From: JAFDVL01 sp031398365
Lineage (GTDB): Bacteria > Acidobacteriota > Blastocatellia > RBC074
Direction of reading: 5' to 3'
Length of the DNA stretch: 9,212 bases
Assembly: GCA_031398365.1 (NCBI GenBank)
Contig: JANNND010000356.1
Location: forward strand, 1-9,212
Part shown: positions 1-6,815 of the stretch, piece after piece
Numbering within the stretch: the stretch's first letter is position 1
Layout of the letters: every line of letters begins with the position of its first letter
The notes under the pieces: model-generated
The model's input: only the letters and a program-made list of their open reading frames with translations
What the model was told of the DNA's origin: nothing
The model's database searches: none
Made by a program: the position numbers and the translations under genes

Positions 1-2
1 TG

Positions 3-812
3 AATGAAAGACACAAGGAGGATTCTTCTCTTCAGCGTTCAGCGCTCCGCGCTCCGCGTTGGAGCATGAAAGCTGTTCATCGGTTGATCGTAACATCTGC
101 CACGTATCGCCAATCTTCTTCCTTTCATCGTTCCTCGCTCAACGTTCCGACTTCCGAGGTTGATCCCTACAATCGCCTGCTCGCTCGTGGCCCGCGCTTT
201 CGCGTTGAAGCAGAACTGATCCGCGACATTGGCTTGATGGCCAGCGGTTTGCTCAGTCGTACAATCGGCGGCCCCAGCGTGTTCCCCTTGCAACCCGAAG
301 GCGTCTGGAAAAATCCGTACAGCAACGAAAAGTGGAATACGAGCAAAGGCAAGGATTTGTATCGGCGCAGCCTGTACACGTTCATTCGCCGCACGTCGCC
401 GCATCCCGCGATGATGACGTTTGACGCGTCCAGCCGCGAGTCCTGTCTGGTCAGACGTCCGCGCACCAACACGCCGTTGCAATCGCTGACCTTGCTGAAT
501 GATGAAGCGGCATTGGACAACGCGCGGGCGCTGGCAAAGCGCATGTGGCAGGCAGGCGATGGATTGAAAGCGCAAATGATCTACGGCTTCCGCCTTTGCA
601 CCTCGCGGCAGCCGAAAGATGCTGAACTCAATCGCCTGCTTGCGTTATACGAGCAACAATTGAACCTATATCGAAACGACGAAAAAGCCGCTTTACAATT
701 GACGAAAGTGCCACCGTTGGCGGACGCCAAATTAAGTCTGGCCGAGCAGGCGGCGCGAGTCATCGTTGCCAATATACTTTTGAATTTGGATGAGACATTA
801 ACGAAGGAATAA
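3..812 (+). CDS. DUF1553 (PSD1-type) protein, C-terminal part, 5' truncated by window edge
   Basis: The frame is open from the left edge (first full codon at 3) to the TAA at 810-812, giving 269 residues; the ATG at 66 is internal, because family members read W-S/D-x-K-A-x-HRLIVTSATYRQSS and here codons for W-S precede that M. Family landmarks in order are HRLIVTSATYRQSS, DPYNRLLARGPRFRVEAE-IRD, GLLSRTIGGPSV-P-QPEGVW, a YRRSLYTFIRRTSPHPAM-TFDA segment, RRPRTNTPLQSL-LLNDE and the terminal NILLNLDETLTKE. DUF1553 is the C-terminal domain of large exported proteins usually paired with DUF1549, sometimes with a cytochrome-like domain, and often encoded next to DUF1501 proteins. The biochemical role is not established. 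Two stretches (about 21-59 and 117-157) look like repeat-derived insertions that keep the frame. Family assignment is secure; function is unknown. Confidence 0.9.
   Translation, partial: NERHKEDSSLQRSALRAPRWSMKAVHRLIVTSATYRQSSSFHRSSLNVPTSEVDPYNRLLARGPRFRVEAELIRDIGLMASGLLSRTIGGPSVFPLQPEGVWKNPYSNEKWNTSKGKDLYRRSLYTFIRRTSPHPAMMTFDASSRESCLVRRPRTNTPLQSLTLLNDEAALDNARALAKRMWQAGDGLKAQMIYGFRLCTSRQPKDAELNRLLALYEQQLNLYRNDEKAALQLTKVPPLADAKLSLAEQAARVIVANILLNLDETLTKE
21..59 (+). repeat. Possible repeat-derived in-frame insertion in DUF1553 gene (copy A)
   Basis: This pyrimidine-rich, internally repetitive stretch contains ttcagcgttcagc and two copies of gctccgc. It shares the 9-mer gcgttcagc (35-43) with the intergenic repeat at 1705-1713. 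It encodes about 13 residues rich in Ser, Arg and Ala just before the conserved W-S-M-K-A-V-H-R-L-I block, where most relatives have no such segment. The boundaries are approximate, and the match to the other copies is short. Confidence 0.4.
117..157 (+). repeat. Possible repeat-derived in-frame insertion in DUF1553 gene (copy B)
   Basis: Positions 126-154 align without gaps to 1696-1724 in the intergenic region, 24 of 29 bases identical by hand count (both begin catcgttcc). The stretch encodes S-F-H-R-S-S-L-N-V-P-T-S between the conserved YRQSS and DPYNRLLARGPRF blocks. By recollection of the family the usual linker is shorter, about 8 residues, so this one looks enlarged by about 6. The frame is kept. 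Confidence 0.45.
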
Positions 813-819
813 ATAACCT

Positions 820-849
820 GTTGCGCCGCCTCCCAGCGATGCGCGCAAC
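820..849 (+). other. Small inverted repeat downstream of DUF1553 stop
   Basis: The arms gttgcgc (820-826) and gcgcaac (843-849) could pair as a 7-bp stem with a 16-base loop, starting 8 bases after the stop codon. There is no T-tract after it, so it is not a convincing intrinsic terminator. It lies just upstream of the ribosome binding site of the DUF1080 gene. Confidence 0.3.
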
Positions 850-855
850 CTTCAT

Positions 856-860
856 GGAGA
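856..860 (+). promoter_or_regulatory. Ribosome binding site of DUF1080 gene
   Basis: The sequence GGAGA lies 10 bases before the ATG at 871 and supports that start. Confidence 0.6.
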
Positions 861-870
861 CAACTCAACT

Positions 871-1635
871 ATGCTGACGAAAGTTCACAAACCTACGCTG
901 TTTATTGTGCTGACCATTCTTGTCGCCTTTGGCATCACGGCGATTAGTCAGGTCAACATTCAAGACTTGAAACCCTTCGATCCGCCCAAGAAAGAACCCG
1001 CCGTCGTCACGCCCGGCGCAAAGCTTGGCGATCCGCCGTCCGATGCGATTGTGCTGTTTGATGGCAAAGATTTGTCCGCGTGGAAACACTCGAAAGACGG
1101 CAGCGACGTCAAATGGAGCGTCAAGGATGGCTATATGGAAGTCATGCCGAAAACAGGCGAGATTATGTCCAAAGCCGAGTTCGGCGATTGCCAATTACAT
1201 ATCGAATGGGCCACGCCCACCGTCGTCAAGGGCGAAGGGCAAGGGCGCGGCAACAGCGGCATTTTCCTGATGGGACACTACGAATTGCAAGTATTGGATT
1301 CGTACCAGAACACCACATATTTCCACGGGCAAGCGGGTTCGATTTACAAACAACACGCGCCGCTCGTGAATGCTTCGCGCAAGCCGGGCGAGTGGCAAAC
1401 CTACGATGTGATCTTTCAATCACCGCGCTTTGACGAACAAGGCAAAGTCACGCGCTTTGCTAGGATGACGGCATTTCACAACGGCGTGCTGGTGCAAAGC
1501 AATTCCCAGATTTATGGCGAAACGTGGCACGACAAACCGGCATTGTATATGGCACATCCAAACAAAGGCCCACTGAAGTTACAGGATCACGGCGATCTTG
1601 TCCGCTTTCGCAACATTTGGGTACGACCGCTGTAA
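871..1635 (+). CDS. DUF1080 / 3-keto-disaccharide hydrolase family protein, exported
   Basis: The protein has 254 residues. The N-terminus (K at 4 and 7, then a hydrophobic run at about 8-26) is a signal peptide or membrane anchor, followed by a Pro/Lys-rich linker to about residue 50. The rest matches the DUF1080 (PF06439) jelly-roll domain: LFDGKDLSAWKH near residue 62, WSVKDGYMEV, FGDCQLHIEWATP, GRGNSGIFLMGHYELQVLDSY, a GQAGSIYKQHAPLVNASRKPGEWQ segment, FHNGVLVQSN and the terminal HGDLVRFRNIWVRPL. Characterised members cleave 3-keto-glycosides formed after oxidation of sugar C3; whether this one does is inference. It starts 58 bp after the DUF1553 stop on the same strand, and such genes commonly sit near DUF1553/DUF1501 genes. 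The start is supported by the GGAGA motif and the intact signal sequence. Confidence 0.92.
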   Translation: MLTKVHKPTLFIVLTILVAFGITAISQVNIQDLKPFDPPKKEPAVVTPGAKLGDPPSDAIVLFDGKDLSAWKHSKDGSDVKWSVKDGYMEVMPKTGEIMSKAEFGDCQLHIEWATPTVVKGEGQGRGNSGIFLMGHYELQVLDSYQNTTYFHGQAGSIYKQHAPLVNASRKPGEWQTYDVIFQSPRFDEQGKVTRFARMTAFHNGVLVQSNSQIYGETWHDKPALYMAHPNKGPLKLQDHGDLVRFRNIWVRPL

Positions 1636-1735
1636 GAACGATGATTGATGAACGATGATTGATGAACGATGAAGGCAGATTGGCTTTTCATCAATCATCG
1701 TTCCGCGTTCAGCATTCCAACTTCATCCTTTCCCT
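1636..1735 (+). repeat. Intergenic composite repeat: 14-bp tandem units plus inverted copy
   Basis: The repeat begins directly after the DUF1080 stop. The 14-mer gaacgatgattgat occurs twice in tandem (1636-1649, 1650-1663), followed by a partial third copy from 1664. The inverted copy ttcatcaatcatcgttc (1687-1703) is the perfect reverse complement of 1636-1652 and of 1650-1666, so either can form a 17-bp stem; with the nearer arm the loop is 20 bases. A pyrimidine-rich tail (1704-1735) follows, related to the stretch inside the DUF1553 gene. There is no T-tract directly after the stem. The ATG at 1669 lies in the loop and gives the MgtC gene a false 23-residue extension. Confidence 0.8.
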
Positions 1736-1737
1736 TT

Positions 1738-2228
1738 ATGGACCCAATCCTGGCTTTAGGCTTCAAAGAAATCGCACTGCGGCTTTCCATTGCCGTGTTT
1801 ATTGGCGGGTTGATGGGTTGGAATCGCAAGCTGAATGAAAAGCCTGCCGGATTGCGCACGCACGCGCTGGTCACCTTGGGCGCAGCGCTCATCACAATTT
1901 CCAGCTTGACGCTCAGCCCCGGTGGAGTCGTCCCCGCACCGGATGCGCTGAGCCGTGTGATTCAAGGCATTATTACGGGAATCGGATTTTTAGGCGGCGG
2001 CCTGATCATTCGCGATGCCGTCAGCATTAAAGTTTATGGCCTGACCACAGCGGCGACGATTTGGTGTGCCGCTGGCCTCGGCATCATTTGCGGGCTGGGC
2101 TATTGGCGATTTATGCTGCTTTCGGCGGGGATGGTACTGTTGATTCTGATTGCGGGCGGCCCGCTCGAAAAACATTCGGTGCGCTGGTGGCGCAAATGGT
2201 TCGATAACGGAAACAATAAAGGCGCATT

Positions 2229-2232
<4 letters not shown>
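1738..2232 (+). CDS. MgtC/SapB family membrane protein, short form
   Basis: The protein has 164 residues from the ATG at 1738. I prefer this start over the in-frame ATG at 1669 because residues encoded by 1669-1737 come from the repeat, while homology begins at MDPILALGFKEIALRL. Family signatures are LSIAVFIGGLMGWNR (about 16-30), KPAGLRTHALVTLGAAL (35-51), GIGFLGGGLIIRD (81-93) and GLTTAATIWCAAGLGIICG (101-119). About four to five membrane segments are visible, with a basic C-terminus (RWWRKW, 149-154). The C-terminal cytosolic domain of long MgtC proteins is absent, as in many SapB/YhiD-like members. Some family members are tied to Mg2+ limitation, acid tolerance or control of F-type ATPase; the role here is unknown. 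No Shine-Dalgarno motif is visible. The stop overlaps the next start by 4 bp. Confidence 0.88.
2218..2222 (+). promoter_or_regulatory. Ribosome binding site of DUF1501 gene, inside MgtC coding sequence
   Basis: AAAGG lies 6 bases before the ATG at 2229. Together with the ATGA overlap it suggests translational coupling of the MgtC and DUF1501 genes. Confidence 0.5.
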
Positions 2233-3650
<1,418 letters not shown>

Positions 3651-3651
3651 G

Positions 3652-4029
3652 ATGAACCCGCAAGTTGCTAAAATTGAAAGCCCCCTGGATGACCAGCCCA
3701 AGCCTGTGCCGACAAACATTGATTCTTCATGTCCTCCTCAAGGCAACACATCATCCGTTTATTTCGTTCGAATTCCGATCTGGATTTCACTATTTATTTT
3801 AGAACATGCCATTGAGGATTTTCTCGGCCTTCATCTCTGGAAAGGGGTTGCCATCTTAGCAAGTCTTGCGCTCACGTACTGTCTTGAAAAGCTCAAACAT
3901 AAAGCTTTTGGCTCTGCGCCGGAACTTCAAATAGGATGCTGGCTGCGTAATCAAATTCCTCTGATTGTAGCGGGAGTATTAATTTACCTGTGCGTATGGC
4001 GTTATCTCAATGACCTTCAGCAGCCTTGA
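3652..4029 (+). CDS. Unrecognised small membrane protein
   Basis: The protein has 125 residues; I do not recognise a family. The N-terminus (1-38) is polar and Pro/Ser-rich. Three hydrophobic segments follow at about 41-60 (IPIWISLFIL...), 62-79 and 101-118, with a short basic loop between the second and third (LEKLKHKAF). There is no signal-peptide cleavage motif and no catalytic motif. The ATG lies one base after the DUF1501 stop and is the only Met in the protein, so the start is reasonable. Lines 3781-4020 hold 104 G or C out of 240 bases (43%) by hand count, against about 57-65% in sampled lines of DUF1501, and codon use looks more A/T-ending. This suggests a different origin. Because the frame is short and has no visible Shine-Dalgarno motif, expression is not certain. 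Confidence 0.6.
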   Translation: MNPQVAKIESPLDDQPKPVPTNIDSSCPPQGNTSSVYFVRIPIWISLFILEHAIEDFLGLHLWKGVAILASLALTYCLEKLKHKAFGSAPELQIGCWLRNQIPLIVAGVLIYLCVWRYLNDLQQP

Positions 4030-4078
4030 TTACAGGTTTCTTTAACTGAAATTTTCGTCAAGTAACCAAATAAAAACG

Positions 4079-5131
4079 ATGCCCAACCAAAGCACTCAGC
4101 CGGAGCAGGTTTCCAGCGCAGATGACGCCTGGAAAGAAGCAATCACGCGGTTCTTTCAGCCCTTCATGGCCTTACTCTTCTCACCTATCGCAACGGAGAT
4201 TGGTTGGGCGCAAGGCTACAAATTTCTGGACAAGGAATTAGCCCAGATTCAGCGTGGTCACGCAATGGGTAAACGGGTAGCAGATAAGTTAGTGCAGGTG
4301 TATCTACGCAATGGCACCAAGCGCTGGCTGCTGATTCACATTGAAGTGCAAGGTCGTCCTGCCCATCGTTTCAATGAGCGGATGTACGTTTATAACTACC
4401 GCCTCTTTGATCGCTTTCGCGTCAAAGTTGTCAGCCTCGCGGTCATCCTCCAACCCAGTCGTGTGAGTTTGGGCAATTACCAGTCGCAGCAATGGGGCTG
4501 CCGAGTGAATTTTGTTTTTCCGGTGGTCAAGGTGCCGGACTTTGTGCCGCAGCGAAATGAGTTGGAAGGCAGTCGTAATCCGTTTGCGGTTATCTTGCTG
4601 GCCCAGTTGCGAGCCAACGAAAAAAAAGGCGATAATGATTTCCGCTTTGCGGCCAAGCGCGAGTTGGTCTTTCGCTTATACGACAAAGGCTTCACCCGCG
4701 CCGACATCCACGAACTATTTCGAATGATTGATTGGCTCATTACTTTGCCAAAGGAATTAGAAGAGAAGTTAGAACAGGAAATTTTTGCATACGAGGAGCG
4801 TCAACCAATGGATTTGGTCTCAAGATTAGAACTACGGGCAATTCAACGAGGCGAACAAAAAGGCATGGAGAAAGGCATGGAGAAAGGTTTGGAGAAAGGC
4901 ATGGGGCAGATTGTCACACGACAATTGGCGCGCCTATTTGGGCCGCTTGATATGCGCACGCAAGCTCGACTCAAGAAAATTTCGGTGCAACAGATGGAGG
5001 AATTGGGGACAGCTTTATTGGACTTCACGACGGTCAAGGATTTGAAATCCTGGCTGGAACAACAAATGACTACTCAACCCAAAGCAACAGCGACTAAATC
5101 CACGAGCAGAACCAAAAGCCCAAAGAGATAA
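4079..5131 (+). CDS. Rpn-family / PD-(D/E)XK nuclease-like protein with DUF4351-type tail
   Basis: The protein has 350 residues. The N-terminal domain (about 35-210) matches the Rpn/putative-transposase nuclease group: GYKFLDKELAQI (46-57), ADKLVQVYLRNGT (68-80), then RWLLIHIEVQGRP (82-94), with D69, E89 and Q91 as the likely D...E-x-Q metal-binding set, followed by RFNERMYVYNYRLFDRF (97-113). Next come a charged helical part and four E/Q-K-G-M/L units (260-276). The C-terminus is DUF4351-like: ARLFGPLDMRTQARLKKIS, then MEELGTALLDFTTVKDLKSWLE. The tail after about 330 is Lys/Thr/Ser-rich. Rpn relatives are DNA endonucleases that promote RecA-independent recombination; that this one cuts DNA is inference. 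The gene has lower GC than its surroundings and converges with the exonuclease gene. No Shine-Dalgarno motif is visible before the ATG. Confidence 0.88.
   Translation: MPNQSTQPEQVSSADDAWKEAITRFFQPFMALLFSPIATEIGWAQGYKFLDKELAQIQRGHAMGKRVADKLVQVYLRNGTKRWLLIHIEVQGRPAHRFNERMYVYNYRLFDRFRVKVVSLAVILQPSRVSLGNYQSQQWGCRVNFVFPVVKVPDFVPQRNELEGSRNPFAVILLAQLRANEKKGDNDFRFAAKRELVFRLYDKGFTRADIHELFRMIDWLITLPKELEEKLEQEIFAYEERQPMDLVSRLELRAIQRGEQKGMEKGMEKGLEKGMGQIVTRQLARLFGPLDMRTQARLKKISVQQMEELGTALLDFTTVKDLKSWLEQQMTTQPKATATKSTSRTKSPKR
4859..4906 (+). repeat. Four in-frame 12-bp tandem repeats in the Rpn-like gene
   Basis: Units are aaaggcatggag (4859, 4871), aaaggtttggag (4883) and aaaggcatgggg (4895). The first two are identical and the others differ by one or two bases. 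They encode the K-G-M-E / K-G-L-E units at residues 261-276. The 12-bp length keeps the frame whatever the copy number. Confidence 0.9.
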
Positions 5132-5139
5132 AGCAATCG

Positions 5140-5166
5140 TCACCATCGCACAACCTGCAATGGTGA
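5140..5166. terminator. Possible stem-loop at the convergent gene junction
   Basis: Arms tcaccat (5140-5146) and atggtga (5160-5166) pair over 7 bp. After one mismatch, gca/tgc adds 3 bp, leaving a 5-base loop. It begins 9 bases after the stop of the Rpn-like gene and overlaps the last codons of the exonuclease gene on the other strand. No T-run follows at once, so intrinsic termination is only a possibility. Confidence 0.3.
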
Positions 5167-5661
5167 TCTCTGTGCTTTCAATTTTCCTGCTTCCAACACA
5201 ATTCGCGCACACGCCTCCGCATCCGAAAGCGCATTGTGATGGTTGAGCGGGATATTCAAATGCTGGCAGACCAAGTTTAGTTTATTCGAGGGCAAGCGCC
5301 AAACCTGTCGCGCTAATTTTACGGTGCAACGAAAAGGCAATTGCGGCGGCTTTAAGCCCGCCTTCATGCAACACGTTTCCAGCACGCCTTTATCAAACGT
5401 CGCATTGTGCGCGACAAAATAATCCGCTCCCGCCAGAAACGCCGCCATCTCCGGCCAAAGTTCACCAAAAGTCGGTTCGTGCCTGACCTGCTCCCAGGTA
5501 ATTCCGTGAATGTACGTGAATTGAAACCGCGGGCGCGGCGGGCGAATTAACGAATACAGTTTTCCCACGATTTCTTCGCCTTCGACGCGCACCATGGCAA
5601 TCGCACAGGCGCTGTCGCGTCCGACATCGGCGGTTTCAAAATCAATGGCGATGAAAGACAT
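5140..5661 (-). CDS. DnaQ-like DEDDh 3'-5' exonuclease
   Basis: The protein has 173 residues, a single RNase T/DnaQ-type exonuclease domain. Visible catalytic residues are D7 and E9 in FIAIDFETA (Exo I), D90 in FVAHNATFDKGVL (Exo II) and H142/D147 in NHHNALSDAEACA (Exo III, His-x4-Asp, hence DEDDh). The conserved ...RPRFQFTYIHGIT segment is also typical. Such stand-alone proteins digest single-stranded DNA or RNA from the 3' end and resemble the epsilon proofreading subunit. This short form has no helicase, GIY-YIG or BRCT part, so its partner and role are not evident. The start lies 22 bp after the alcohol dehydrogenase stop on the same strand, so the two are probably cotranscribed. The gene ends tail-to-tail with the Rpn-like gene. 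Confidence 0.93.
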   Translation of the reverse strand: MSFIAIDFETADVGRDSACAIAMVRVEGEEIVGKLYSLIRPPRPRFQFTYIHGITWEQVRHEPTFGELWPEMAAFLAGADYFVAHNATFDKGVLETCCMKAGLKPPQLPFRCTVKLARQVWRLPSNKLNLVCQHLNIPLNHHNALSDAEACARIVLEAGKLKAQRSPLQVVRW

Positions 5662-5683
5662 AATAAGCCGTCCAATTCCTGGC

Positions 5684-6703
5684 TTACATCGTCAGGACAA
5701 CGCGCCCTGCCAATGTGCCGCTTTGCATAGCGGTCAGATATTCATTGATGTTTTCCAGCGAGCCTGTTTGGTAATGACAGCGCACGCCGCCATCTGCCGC
5801 CAAGGCTAAAACCTCGTCCAAATCCTGGCGCGTCCCAACGGTCGAAGCCACAATCTTGAACTCACCCGCGAGCATCGCCTGAACATTTAAGGGGATCAGT
5901 TCCGGCGTCATCCCCACGATCACCAACGTACCCGCACGGCGTAGAGAACGCAACGCTGTTTCATATGCGGCCTTGCTGCCAGAAGTTACGAGCGCCACAT
6001 GTGCGCCGCCACCCTGCGCCTTAATCTCTTTGTGCGCCTGCGTGGTCGCGGCGTTGACTGTCCAATCCGCGCCGCACTCAGTTGCCAATTGCAGCTTGTC
6101 TGCTGTCACATCCACTGCTCCCACTTGCAAGCCGAGCTTTTTGCCAAGCTGCACCGCCAGATGCCCCAACCCACCTACGCCAAACACCGCCAACGTCTCG
6201 CCCGGCTTCATCCTCGCCTCTTTGATCGCACGGTATACCGTCACCCCTGCACATAGTAGCGGCGCAGCTTCGGCAAAACCAAGCGCAGCGGGCAAGCGCG
6301 TCGTGTGGCTCGCGTGGGCTATCGCATATTCCGCGTAGCCGCCATCCACCATCACGCCCGTAATCTTTTGTTTGCCGCAAAGCGTTTCGCGCCCCGCCTG
6401 ACAATATTCGCAAATGCCACACGTGTGATGCAACCACGGCACGCCAACGCGCTCCCCGATCGCAAAGTCAGAGACGCCTGCGCCCAACGCCGCCACCGTT
6501 CCCGCGATTTCGTGTCCGAGAATCAATGGAAACTTTGCCGCGCGTTTGAGCATCTCCCACTCGCCCGTCGCGATGTGCAAATCGGAATGACAGACGCCGC
6601 TGGCCGCAATTTTGATAAGCAGTTCGCCTGCTGCCGGCGTGGGCGTGGGGACGTCTCCGATGGTTAAGGGCTGGGCAAAATCGTGGAGTATTGCAGCTTT
6701 CAT
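5684..6703 (-). CDS. Zinc-dependent alcohol dehydrogenase (MDR superfamily)
   Basis: The protein has 339 residues, the usual length for AdhA/AdhP-type enzymes, which oxidise primary alcohols or reduce aldehydes with NAD(P)(H). Catalytic zinc ligands are C38 (GVCHSD), H64-E65 (LGHEIAG) and C151 (PLLCAGVT). The structural zinc site has C95, C98, C101 and C109 (CGICEYCQAGRETLC). The nucleotide-binding Rossmann motif is GVGGLGHLA (175-183). I chose the ATG at 6703 because MKAAILHDF is the family start and an AGAGG motif precedes it; an in-frame ATG at 6811 would add 36 residues translated from an intergenic repeat. It is encoded after the esterase/gluconolactonase gene and before the exonuclease gene on the same strand. 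The exact substrate cannot be read from sequence. Confidence 0.95.
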   Translation of the reverse strand: MKAAILHDFAQPLTIGDVPTPTPAAGELLIKIAASGVCHSDLHIATGEWEMLKRAAKFPLILGHEIAGTVAALGAGVSDFAIGERVGVPWLHHTCGICEYCQAGRETLCGKQKITGVMVDGGYAEYAIAHASHTTRLPAALGFAEAAPLLCAGVTVYRAIKEARMKPGETLAVFGVGGLGHLAVQLGKKLGLQVGAVDVTADKLQLATECGADWTVNAATTQAHKEIKAQGGGAHVALVTSGSKAAYETALRSLRRAGTLVIVGMTPELIPLNVQAMLAGEFKIVASTVGTRQDLDEVLALAADGGVRCHYQTGSLENINEYLTAMQSGTLAGRVVLTM

Positions 6704-6709
6704 TGAATG

Positions 6710-6714
6710 CCTCT
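6710..6714 (-). promoter_or_regulatory. Ribosome binding site of alcohol dehydrogenase gene
   Basis: On the minus strand AGAGG lies 6 bases before the ATG at 6703. It decides between this start and the repeat-encoded upstream ATG at 6811. Confidence 0.65.
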
Positions 6715-6730
6715 GAGCAAAATTTTCTTC

Positions 6731-6804
6731 AGACAGAATTAACAGGATTGTTTCGATCAATTTAATTCCTGTAAATCCTGCATCGAATCCTGTTAATCCT
6801 GTCT
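6731..6804 (-). repeat. Intergenic palindromic repeat built from AATCCTG units
   Basis: The outer arms are agacagaattaacaggatt (6731-6749) and aatcctgttaatcctgtct (6786-6804), complementary at 18 of 19 positions. In the minus-strand transcript the one mismatch becomes a G-U pair, so a complete 19-bp stem can form. Inside, cgat (6754-6757) and atcg (6782-6785) add 4 bp after a 4-base bulge. The spacer carries further aattcctg/aaatcctg units in the same orientation as the right arm. It fills most of the 112-bp gap between the esterase/lactonase stop and the alcohol dehydrogenase start. No T-run follows the stem on the minus strand, so it is not a standard terminator. Confidence 0.85.
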
Positions 6805-6815
6805 GGAGCATTTCA

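Noticed and set aside
66..68. ATG as true start of the DUF1553 protein
   Set aside because: The frame is open upstream to the window edge, and codons for W-S just before it match the conserved W-x-x-K-A-x-H-R-L motif, so the Met is internal.
39..575. Minus-strand open frame of 178 codons
   Set aside because: It is antisense to the conserved DUF1553 coding sequence and has no family resemblance.
1669..1737. N-terminal extension of the MgtC protein
   Set aside because: These codons fall in the repeat loop and tail and encode nothing resembling the family; homology begins at the ATG at 1738.
4026..4054. Promoter before the Rpn-like gene
   Set aside because: A TTGATT with a 17-base spacer leads only to AAATTT, a poor -10 match in an AT-rich gap, so I do not call it.
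4079..5131. Transposase of an insertion sequence
   Set aside because: Rpn-type proteins are often labelled putative transposases, but no terminal inverted repeats or target duplications are visible around the gene.
6704..6811. 36-residue N-terminal extension of the alcohol dehydrogenase
   Set aside because: It is translated from the AATCCTG repeat; the family start and a Shine-Dalgarno motif are at 6703.
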